Part shown: piece after piece, positions 14,626 to 21,710 of the stretch
How positions within the stretch are numbered: the stretch's first letter is position 1
Layout: each line of letters starts with the position of its first letter
Source of the DNA: an uncultured Bacteroidales bacterium
GTDB taxonomy: Bacteria; Bacteroidota; Bacteroidia; Bacteroidales; F082
Assembly (NCBI GenBank): GCA_946410535.1
Contig: CAMKAR010000002.1
Span: forward strand, 1 to 32,069
Reading direction: 5' to 3'
Length of the DNA: 32,069 nt
Notes under the pieces: model-generated
Seen by the model: the letters and a program-made list of their open reading frames with translations, nothing else
What the model was told of the DNA's origin: nothing
The model's database searches: none
Translations under genes and position numbers: made by a program

Positions 14626-15708
14626 ATGAGCAAAACTGCATTAATCACCGGCATTACGGGCCAAGACGGTTCTTTCCTTGCCGAGTTTCTTTTGGAAAAA
14701 GGCTATGACGTGCATGGCACCATCCGCCGCTCGTCATCATTCAACACGGGTCGCATCGAGCATCTTTATCTTGACGAATGGGTGCGCGACATGAAAAACA
14801 AGCGCCTGCTCACCCTGCACTACGGCGACATGACCGACTCGTCGTCGCTCGTGCGCATCATACAAAAGGTACAGCCCGATGAGATATACAACTTGGCCGC
14901 CCAGAGCCATGTGAAGGTCTCGTTCGACTGCCCCGAATACACCGCCGAGGCCGATGCCGTGGGCACATTGCGCCTCTTGGAAGCCGTGCGCATCCTCGGT
15001 TTGGAAAAGAAATGCAAGATCTACCAGGCCTCCACCTCCGAGCTGTTTGGTCTGGTGCAGGAAGTCCCCCAAAAGGAGACAACGCCTTTCTATCCGCGCT
15101 CGCCTTATGGCGTGGCCAAGCAATACGGCTTCTGGATCGTGAAGAACTACCGTGAGAGCTATGGCATGTTCGCCGTCAACGGCATCCTCTTCAACCATGA
15201 GAGCGAACGTCGTGGCGAGACCTTCGTGACACGCAAAATCACATTGGCAGCCGCACGCATCAAGCAGGGCTACCAAGACAAACTGTATCTCGGCAACCTC
15301 AACTCGCTCCGCGACTGGGGCTATGCCAAGGACTACGTGGAGTGCATGTGGCTCATCCTGCAACAGGAGAAGCCTGAAGATTTCGTCATCGCCACGGGCG
15401 AATACCACACCGTGCGCGAGTTTTGCACCTTGGCCTTCAAGCATGTTGGCATCGACTTGCGTTGGGAAGGCGAAGGCGTCGATGAAAAGGGCATCGACAC
15501 GGCCACGGGCAAGGTGCTCGTCGAGGTGGATCCGCGTTTCTTCCGTCCCGCCGAGGTCGAACAGCTGTTGGGCGACCCCACCAAGGCCAAGACACTCTTG
15601 GGCTGGAACCCGCGCAAGACCAGCTTCGAGGATTTGGTCAAAATCATGGTCGACCACGACATGAGGTTTGTGAAGAAGCTCTATCTGAAAGCTCACATGG
15701 AGGATTAA
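14626..15708 (+). CDS. gmd: GDP-mannose 4,6-dehydratase
   Basis: First step from GDP-D-mannose to GDP-L-fucose: NADP-dependent formation of GDP-4-keto-6-deoxymannose. 360 aa from MSKTALITG. The extended SDR fold is clear: the dinucleotide loop GITGQDGS (9-16), GTIRRSS with the phosphate-binding arginines, [13 protein letters not shown], the substrate Ser/Thr in QASTSELFG (135-142) and the catalytic Y161-xxx-K165 in SPYGVAKQ. The [16 protein letters not shown] segment is specific to Gmd. An upstream ATG at 14488 lies inside the SprT-like gene and the promoter region; 14626 is the genuine start. fcl follows one base after the stop. Confidence 0.97.
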   Translation: MSKTALITGITGQDGSFLAEFLLEKGYDVHGTIRRSSSFNTGRIEHLYLDEWVRDMKNKRLLTLHYGDMTDSSSLVRIIQKVQPDEIYNLAAQSHVKVSFDCPEYTAEADAVGTLRLLEAVRILGLEKKCKIYQASTSELFGLVQEVPQKETTPFYPRSPYGVAKQYGFWIVKNYRESYGMFAVNGILFNHESERRGETFVTRKITLAAARIKQGYQDKLYLGNLNSLRDWGYAKDYVECMWLILQQEKPEDFVIATGEYHTVREFCTLAFKHVGIDLRWEGEGVDEKGIDTATGKVLVEVDPRFFRPAEVEQLLGDPTKAKTLLGWNPRKTSFEDLVKIMVDHDMRFVKKLYLKAHMED

Positions 15709-15709
15709 T

Positions 15710-16651
15710 ATGAACAAAGACAGTAAAATATTCGTAGCTGGACATAGAGGCATGGTAGGAAGTGCCATTGTCAGAGAGTTACAGAGACAAGGTTATAATA
15801 ATTTGGTGCTGAGAACCCATAAAGAGCTTGATCTCACCAGGCAAGATGAGGTTGAGAAGTTCTTCGCAGAAGAGAAACCCGAATACGTCTTCCTGGCTGC
15901 GGCAAAAGTGGGCGGCATCGTAGCCAACCAATCGGCATTGGCCGACTTCATGTACGACAACATGATCCTGGAGATGAACGTCATCCATTCGGCATGGCGC
16001 AACGGCTGCAAGAAGCTGGAGTTTCTGGGCTCGTCGTGCATCTATCCCCGCATGGCCCAGCAACCCATGACCGAGTCGTGCCTGCTGACCGGCGAACTGG
16101 AAAAGACCAACGAAGCCTACGCCTTGGCGAAAATCAGCGGACTGAAATACTGCGAGTTCCTCAACCGCCAATATGGCACCGACTACATCAGCGTGATGCC
16201 CACCAACCTCTACGGCCCCAACGACAACTATCATCCCGAACATAGCCACGTGCTGCCCGCATTGATTCGCCGTTTCCACGAGGCCAAAGTCAACGGACTG
16301 AAGGAAGTGACCTGCTGGGGCGACGGATCGCCGCTGCGCGAATTCCTTTATGTGGACGACTTGGCCAACCTTTGCGTCTTCTTGATGAACCACTACAGCG
16401 GCAACGAAACCGTCAACGCGGGCACAGGAAAAGAACTGACCATCAAGGCTTTGACTGAATTGGTTGCGAAAGTGGTTGGTTACGAAGGCGAAATCAAATG
16501 GGACACGACAAGGCCAAACGGCACCCCGCGCAAACTGCTCGACGTGAGCAAAGCCACCGCCTTGGGCTGGACCTACAAGACCGAATTGGAGGACGGCATC
16601 CGCATGGCATACGACGATTTCCTGAATAACCCAATGAGGGCCGAACGATGA
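15710..16651 (+). CDS. fcl: GDP-L-fucose synthase
   Basis: Bifunctional epimerase/reductase that turns GDP-4-keto-6-deoxy-D-mannose into GDP-L-fucose with NADPH. 313 aa, the normal length. GHRGMVGSAI at 11-20 is the typical Fcl nucleotide loop; AAAKVGGI follows. FLGSSCIYPRMAQQPMTE carries the catalytic serine (about 109), and Y137-ALA-K141 is the SDR pair. PTNLYGPNDNYHPEHSHVLPALIRRFHEAK and WGDGSPLREFLYVDDLA are the signature later blocks. It is arranged head to tail with gmd (one-base gap) and overlaps the next gene by four bases (ATGA). Confidence 0.97.
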   Translation: MNKDSKIFVAGHRGMVGSAIVRELQRQGYNNLVLRTHKELDLTRQDEVEKFFAEEKPEYVFLAAAKVGGIVANQSALADFMYDNMILEMNVIHSAWRNGCKKLEFLGSSCIYPRMAQQPMTESCLLTGELEKTNEAYALAKISGLKYCEFLNRQYGTDYISVMPTNLYGPNDNYHPEHSHVLPALIRRFHEAKVNGLKEVTCWGDGSPLREFLYVDDLANLCVFLMNHYSGNETVNAGTGKELTIKALTELVAKVVGYEGEIKWDTTRPNGTPRKLLDVSKATALGWTYKTELEDGIRMAYDDFLNNPMRAER

Positions 16652-17853
16652 CCAAAAAAGTATTTGTATCGGGTTGCTACGACTTGCTGCACAGCGGCCA
16701 CGTCGAGTTTTTCCGCCAAGCCGCACAGTTTGGCGACCTCTATGTAGGCATTGGCTCCGACGACACCATCCTGCACTACAAAAAACACAAGACGCTCTAT
16801 CCCGAAAAGGAACGCCTCTTCATGGTGAAAGCCGTCCGCTACGTCAAAGACGCCTTCATCAACGACGGCTCGGGCGTGATGGACTTCGTCGGCACGGTCG
16901 ACCGACTGAAACCCGACATTTTTGTGGTCAACGAGGACGGGTCGTCGGAAGAAAAGCGCCGTTTCTGCGAAGAGCGCGGCATCGAATACGTGGTGCTGCA
17001 ACGCACGCCGTCGGAAGGCCTCGAAGCCCGCTCGTCCACTTCACTGAAGCAAGACATTTGCCAGATACCCACCCGCCTCGACTTGGCCGGCACCTGGATC
17101 GACCAACCCTATGTGTCGTGCTTTGCCCCAGGTTGGGCCATCACCATCTCGCTGGAACCCACCTTCGAGGTGCGCGAACGTTGCGGCCTCTCCACCTCGA
17201 CGCGCAACATGATCCGCAAGATTTGGCCGATGAAATTGCCCGACATGGACCCCGAAACCCTCGCCAAACTCGTTTTCTGCTTCGAGAACGACCCCGAGCG
17301 CAGCGACGGCATCATCAGCGGGGCGCAAGACTCGATTGGCATCTGTATGCCCGGCTTGGTAAGGCATTATTACGACCAGCTTTATTGGCCCATAAAATTC
17401 GAAAGTTGCCACGATGATAAGGTGTTGGATTGGCTTGAGAACCATTTGGTTATGATTCCCATGGAGCCTCGCCACCCGGGATGTTCGGTAGTGGAAGGCA
17501 AGGACATCACGGAGCCGAAGGTCAAGGCTTTGGCCAAGGCCGCCGACGACTGCTGGAACGCCATTTTGGCCATGGACTTGGAGGCTTTCGCGAAGGCTTA
17601 CAAGGCTTCGTTCAACGCCCAGACTGCCATGTTCCCCGCCATGATCCACCCTTACGGAGTCAATGAGGCATCGGAGCCGCAATCTCCTACGATAGAAGAC
17701 TATATCGACAAGTATTCCGCCATGGACGAGGTGCTGGCTTGGAAGATGCCCGGTGCCGGTGGCGGCGGCTATTTGGCCTGCGTCGTCAAGGATGCTTTGA
17801 CGTTCTTCAAAAAACATCCCGAAGCCATCACGCTCAAAATCAGGAGAAAGTAA
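16648..17853 (+). CDS. Fused nucleotidyltransferase / GHMP kinase
   Basis: 401 aa in two parts. Residues 1-140 are a cytidylyltransferase-like (HIGH-type) domain: SGCYDLLHSGHVEFF (HxGH), GDLYVGIGSDDTI, and EARSSTSLK as the ISSTxxR-like motif. Residues from about 145 on are a GHMP kinase: IPTRLDLAGTWID (motif 1), ISGAQDSIGICMPGLVRHYY (cf. the Q-D-Q segment of sugar-1-kinases) and the Gly-rich motif 3 MPGAGGGGYLACVV. The central GxGSSA loop is poorly conserved. Such a pair could phosphorylate a sugar and then activate it to an NDP-sugar, as HldE does with a different kinase fold. It lies between fcl and fucP, so fucose or a related deoxysugar is the likely substrate; this is inference. Confidence 0.75.
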   Translation: MTKKVFVSGCYDLLHSGHVEFFRQAAQFGDLYVGIGSDDTILHYKKHKTLYPEKERLFMVKAVRYVKDAFINDGSGVMDFVGTVDRLKPDIFVVNEDGSSEEKRRFCEERGIEYVVLQRTPSEGLEARSSTSLKQDICQIPTRLDLAGTWIDQPYVSCFAPGWAITISLEPTFEVRERCGLSTSTRNMIRKIWPMKLPDMDPETLAKLVFCFENDPERSDGIISGAQDSIGICMPGLVRHYYDQLYWPIKFESCHDDKVLDWLENHLVMIPMEPRHPGCSVVEGKDITEPKVKALAKAADDCWNAILAMDLEAFAKAYKASFNAQTAMFPAMIHPYGVNEASEPQSPTIEDYIDKYSAMDEVLAWKMPGAGGGGYLACVVKDALTFFKKHPEAITLKIRRK

Positions 17854-17858
17854 TTATC

Positions 17859-17964
17859 TATCAAGAATTTGAGAATCGAAAATCGCAGATTTTCATCTCC
17901 AATTCCAAAAAATTCAAAAACGAAGACCCGAAATGGAAATTCTGAAATTCTATAATTCTTGATA
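17859..17964. repeat. Inverted repeat spanning the gap before fucP
   Basis: 17859-17876 and 17947-17964 are complementary at 16 of 18 positions (TATCAAGAATT as the shared block). Inside is a perfect hairpin GAAAATC-GCA-GATTTTC near 17878-17894. The whole 128-bp gap between the fused gene and fucP is taken up by this structure. It may be a small mobile palindrome or an RNA attenuator; it has no T-run like a standard terminator. Confidence 0.7.
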
Positions 17965-17981
17965 AACAAAAACTGTAAACC

Positions 17982-19274
17982 ATGAACAAACTAGTAGAAA
18001 AGAAATACCTGCTGTCGTTTGTCGTCATCACCTCGCTGTTTGCGTTATGGGGCTTCGCCAACGACATCACCAACCCCATGGTGGCGGCATTCCAGACGCT
18101 GATGGAATTGCCGGCAGCCAAGGCAAGCCTGATTCAGTTTGCGTTTTATGGAGGCTATGCCACCATGGCCATTCCCGCCGCGCTGTTCATACGGCGTTTT
18201 AGCTACAAGAAAGGCATCCTGCTCGGATTGGCGCTCTATGCCATCGGGGCGTTTTTGTTCATTCCCGCTGCAGCGCGACAAAGCTTCACGTTCTTTTGTT
18301 TCTCGTTGTATATCCTGACTTTCGGCTTGGCTTTTTTGGAGACCACGGCAAGCCCGTTCATCCTCTCGTTGGGGGCCAAGGAAAACGCCACACGTCGGTT
18401 GAACCTTGCGCAGGCCTTCAATCCCATCGGGTCGTTGGCGGGCATGGCGGTAGCTTCGATGGTGGTGCTGCCCAACCTGCTTTCCGACAAGAGGGATGCA
18501 ACGGGCAATATCCTATTCCCGATGCTGAGCGAGGCCGAAAAGGCCGAGATCAGGTTGCACGACCTGGCCGTGATACGCGACCCGTATGTGGCACTGGGCA
18601 TCGTGGTGGTCGTGATGTTTGTGATCATCGCATTGGTGAAAGTGCCGATGAACCAAGGCCAAGGGACGACGCCCACCAAAGGCTCGCTGAAACGCCTGTG
18701 GGCCAACAAAGTCTATCGCGAAGGCGTGGTTGCGCAGGTTTTCTACGTGGCGGCGCAAATCATGGTGTGGACTTTCATCATCCACTATGCCGACAACCTA
18801 GGCATCAGCAAGGCCACGGCGCAAAACTACAACATAGCGGCCATGTGCTTGTTCTTGGCGGGCCGTTTCCTTTCCACTTGGCTGATGAAATACACCGACG
18901 GACGACGGTTGCTGACCATTTTTGGCATTTGTGCAGCCTTGTGCTCGCTTGGCGCCATCCTGATTGTGGGCAAGGCCGGCCTTTACTGCCTGATAGGCAT
19001 CAGCTTCTTCATGAGCCTGATGTTTCCCACCATCTATGGAACGGCGTTGGAGAACGTGAGCCTCGACGATGCCTCATTGGGCGCGGCATTCTTGGTAATG
19101 GCCATCGTTGGCGGCGCCCTCATGCCTCCGTTGCAAGGCATGATCATCGACTGTGGCTCGATAGCCGGCCATCCTGCCGTCAACGTGAGCTATGCGCTTC
19201 CCTTGTTGTGCTTCATCATTGTCGCAATTTATGGCCTTCGCGCCAAAAAACATCAAACCTTCAAAAAACTCTAA
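17982..19274 (+). CDS. fucP: L-fucose permease
   Basis: 430-aa, twelve-helix MFS protein of the FucP group (sugar:proton symport at the inner membrane). Signature segments: LLSFVVITSLFALWGFANDITNPMV (10-34), with the conserved N-D/T-N-P of TM1; FAFYGGYATMAIPAALFIRRFSYKKGILLGLALYAIGAFLF; LAFLETTASPFILSLG; and NLAQAFNPIGSLAGM. These are shared by fucose, glucose/galactose and related permeases. Fucose is favoured because of the GDP-fucose genes upstream and the mutarotase downstream. Expression may be coupled to the upstream operon through the structured 128-bp gap; I saw no separate promoter. Confidence 0.88.
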   Translation: MNKLVEKKYLLSFVVITSLFALWGFANDITNPMVAAFQTLMELPAAKASLIQFAFYGGYATMAIPAALFIRRFSYKKGILLGLALYAIGAFLFIPAAARQSFTFFCFSLYILTFGLAFLETTASPFILSLGAKENATRRLNLAQAFNPIGSLAGMAVASMVVLPNLLSDKRDATGNILFPMLSEAEKAEIRLHDLAVIRDPYVALGIVVVVMFVIIALVKVPMNQGQGTTPTKGSLKRLWANKVYREGVVAQVFYVAAQIMVWTFIIHYADNLGISKATAQNYNIAAMCLFLAGRFLSTWLMKYTDGRRLLTIFGICAALCSLGAILIVGKAGLYCLIGISFFMSLMFPTIYGTALENVSLDDASLGAAFLVMAIVGGALMPPLQGMIIDCGSIAGHPAVNVSYALPLLCFIIVAIYGLRAKKHQTFKKL

Positions 19275-19283
19275 CCCTGGACT

Positions 19284-19305
19284 GCTTCGTACCTCGCAGT
19301 GACGC
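19284..19305 (+). repeat. Half copy of the palindromic repeat found at 30842
   Basis: The 22 bp at 19284-19305, containing CCTCGCAGTGACGC, match 30842-30863 with one difference. The downstream arm present at 30877-30905 is missing here, so this looks like a truncated copy, just after the fucP stop. Confidence 0.75.
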
Positions 19306-19371
19306 GAAGCGGTGCCATCCAAGCCCTGAAAGGGCGACAACAATTCATCGGGCGATTTCAATCCTCGACAA

Positions 19372-19416
19372 CTGAACAACTCCAAACTGAACAACTCCAA
19401 ACTGAACAACTCCAAA
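19372..19416 (+). repeat. Three tandem copies of a 15-bp unit next to a start codon
   Basis: CTGAACAACTCCAAA is repeated exactly three times and ends three bases before the ATG of the mutarotase gene at 19420. It occupies the ribosome-binding region. Copy-number change by slippage would alter the leader in 15-base steps. Confidence 0.95.
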
Positions 19417-19419
19417 CTT

Positions 19420-19743
19420 ATGAAAAGATATTGCCAAACCCTCGAACTCGTCGACGACCCTGAGCTTATCGCGAAATATTGCGACATCCACGCCCACATT
19501 TGGCCTGAGATCGTTGAAGGCCAACGCTCCGTCGGCATCATCGACATGCAACTCTATCGCCAAGGCACCCATGTCTTCATGATTTGCGACACTGTCGACG
19601 ATTTCGACTGGGAAAAAGACATGGCCCGACTGGCGAAATTGCCCCGTCAGGCCGAGTGGGAAGCCTTTGTGGCTCAATGCCAAGGCGCCAATCCCAACCT
19701 GCCTTCCACGGAAAAATGGCACATGATGGAAAGAATTTTTTAA
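19420..19743 (+). CDS. L-rhamnose/L-fucose mutarotase family protein
   Basis: 107-aa cytoplasmic protein of the RhaM (DUF718) family, which interconverts alpha and beta anomers of 6-deoxyhexoses. Family signatures: LVDDPELIAKYCDIHAHIWPEIVEGQRSVGI (11-41), with the catalytic-region His of H-x-x-x-W-P-E; DMQLYRQGTHVFMICDTVDDFDWEKDM; and the C-terminal Q-x-W-HMMERIF in place of the usual MExVF. Full length is about 104, so this is intact. Members act on rhamnose or on fucose; the location directly after fucP suggests fucose, while rhamnose genes lie about 8 kb away. The 15-bp tandem repeat abuts its start. Confidence 0.88.
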   Translation: MKRYCQTLELVDDPELIAKYCDIHAHIWPEIVEGQRSVGIIDMQLYRQGTHVFMICDTVDDFDWEKDMARLAKLPRQAEWEAFVAQCQGANPNLPSTEKWHMMERIF

Positions 19744-19762
19744 AGGATATTTAAAAAAGTCG

Positions 19763-19771
19763 TAATATTGC
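19763..19771 (+). promoter_or_regulatory. -7 box of the dehydratase gene
   Basis: TAATATTGC deviates from TAnnTTTGC at one position and lies 20 bases before the ATG at 19791. No strong -33 element was found. Confidence 0.35.
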
Positions 19772-19790
19772 AGACTAAAAATGATTGCCA

Positions 19791-21704
19791 ATGCGTAAAC
19801 TTGTTACTCGTTTTTGTAATTTTATTTTTGGGAAGCATAAAAGCAACACGCTTCCGCGTGCGTGGATTCTGGCGGTAGACATGGGTATTGTCATCGCTGC
19901 CTATGTCATTGCCATATTCATGCTCTATTTCAAGGACTTCGCCGATTCGATGTTCGACTGGAGCCGCATTTTTGTGGTGCCCATCGCCTATTTCATCGCA
20001 TTCCTTATCAGCAAAACCTACGACGGAATGTTGCGCTATTCGGGCTTCAACGACATCCGCAAGATTTTTACCGCATGCACATCCACATTGGCGTTCCTCA
20101 TTGTCAGCAAGCTGATTCTCAGCCAGATATGGCCTAACATGGTGACCCAAATCTATCCGCGCTACGTGACGATGATCTACCACTACCTCATCACCATGAC
20201 GCTGATGATCCTCATGCGCTTCACCATCAGGCGTTTATACAATGAAGTGTACAAGAACACGGGCGACAAGATGAACGTGCTCATCTATGGCGCCGGCGAC
20301 GGTGGCACCATGCTGCTGCGCACACTGAGCCAAGACACCAACTCGAAATTCAAGGTGAAGGCTTTCGTCGACGACGACCCGAAACGCGCCAAGTCGCAAA
20401 TCAACACCATCAAAGTGTACTCGCCCAAGGTGGCCATGACCCCCGAGTTCGTAGAAAAATACGACATCGACGTAATGATTTTGGCCATCCCCAGCATCGG
20501 CGAGAAACGGCAAAAGGAAATCATCGAGCAGGGAATGGCACTCAACCTCATCGTGAAATCCATCCCCTCGTTCGACAAATGGGTGGACGGAAAACTTTCG
20601 TCAAGCCAAATCCAAGACATCAAGATCGAGGACCTGCTGGGTCGAAAACCTATCATCCTCGGCAAGAGCAACGTTATCCGCGAAATCAACGACAAGGTGG
20701 TGCTCGTCACGGGTGCAGCTGGCAGCATCGGCAGCGAGATTTGCCGTCAGGTGATGCACTACAACCCCGCCAAACTCATCATGCTCGACCAAGCCGAGTC
20801 GCCCATGTACGACTTCCAGTTTGAGATGAACAACACAGACGACTTCAAGGGGATGAAAGACCGCATGGCCTTCGTCATCACCAACGTGAAAGACCCCGTG
20901 CGCATGAGGGAGGTTTTTGAGGAATACCACCCGCAAGTGGTGTTCCATGCCGCAGCCTACAAGCATGTGCCTTTCATGGAAGAGAACGCCTACGAGGCCG
21001 TTTTCGTCAACGTGTTCGGCACCAAGCTCGTGGCCGACTTGGCCATCGAATACGGCGTGGAGAAGTTCGTCATGATCTCGACCGACAAGGCCGTCAACCC
21101 GACCAACGTGATGGGCGCCACCAAGCGCATCGCCGAGATTTACACGCAAAGCCGCAAGGGCAACACCAAGTTCATCACCACGCGCTTCGGCAACGTGCTT
21201 GGCTCGAACGGCTCGGTGGTGCCGCTGTTCCGCAAGCAAATCGAGAAGGGCGGCCCGATTACGGTGACCGACCGCCGCATCACGCGCTTTTTCATGACCA
21301 TCCCCGAAGCCTGTAGCCTCGTGCTCGAAGCCGGTTCCATCGGCGAAGGCGGCGACATCTTCGTGTTCGACATGGGCGAGAAAGTCAAGATTTGGGATTT
21401 GGCCGAAAAGATGCGCAAACTGGCCCACCGCCCCGAAATCGAAATCATCGAGACGGGGTTGCGCCCTGGCGAGAAACTCTACGAAGAAGTATTGGCCAAC
21501 GAAGAGAACACCATCAAGACCGACAATGAAAAGATCATGCACGCCATCGTAAGGAAATACGAAGCCGCCGAAGTGGACGACATGATTGCCAAACTCCACG
21601 ACGAACTGGAGACCTGCGACCCGATGAAGATCGTGGCACAAATGAAGGTCATCGTGCCGGAATTCAAGAGCAATAACAGTGTTTTCAGCACATTGGACAA
21701 ATAA
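19791..21704 (+). CDS. Membrane nucleotide-sugar 4,6-dehydratase (CapD/FlaA1 type)
   Basis: 637 aa from the ATG at 19791 (a TTG six bases earlier is less likely). The first ~120 residues hold four hydrophobic helices (ILAVDMGIVIAAYVIAIFMLYF and following), then a regulatory Rossmann domain (VLIYGAGDGGTMLLRTL) and a catalytic SDR domain VLVTGAAGSIGSEICRQVM (from about 300). The active-site region MISTDKAVNPTNVMGATKR and RFGNVLGSNGSVVPLFRKQIEKGGPITVTD are characteristic of UDP-GlcNAc 4,6-dehydratases such as WbpM, PglF and CapD. It starts the assembly of a diamino- or amino-deoxysugar for surface glycans. The next gene begins six bases after its stop. Confidence 0.93.
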   Translation: MRKLVTRFCNFIFGKHKSNTLPRAWILAVDMGIVIAAYVIAIFMLYFKDFADSMFDWSRIFVVPIAYFIAFLISKTYDGMLRYSGFNDIRKIFTACTSTLAFLIVSKLILSQIWPNMVTQIYPRYVTMIYHYLITMTLMILMRFTIRRLYNEVYKNTGDKMNVLIYGAGDGGTMLLRTLSQDTNSKFKVKAFVDDDPKRAKSQINTIKVYSPKVAMTPEFVEKYDIDVMILAIPSIGEKRQKEIIEQGMALNLIVKSIPSFDKWVDGKLSSSQIQDIKIEDLLGRKPIILGKSNVIREINDKVVLVTGAAGSIGSEICRQVMHYNPAKLIMLDQAESPMYDFQFEMNNTDDFKGMKDRMAFVITNVKDPVRMREVFEEYHPQVVFHAAAYKHVPFMEENAYEAVFVNVFGTKLVADLAIEYGVEKFVMISTDKAVNPTNVMGATKRIAEIYTQSRKGNTKFITTRFGNVLGSNGSVVPLFRKQIEKGGPITVTDRRITRFFMTIPEACSLVLEAGSIGEGGDIFVFDMGEKVKIWDLAEKMRKLAHRPEIEIIETGLRPGEKLYEEVLANEENTIKTDNEKIMHAIVRKYEAAEVDDMIAKLHDELETCDPMKIVAQMKVIVPEFKSNNSVFSTLDK

Positions 21705-21710
21705 CCGAAG

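Noticed and set aside
19372..19416. CRISPR-like or protein-coding interpretation of the tandem 15-bp repeats
   Set aside because: Units are adjacent without spacers, and no start codon precedes them in the mutarotase frame.
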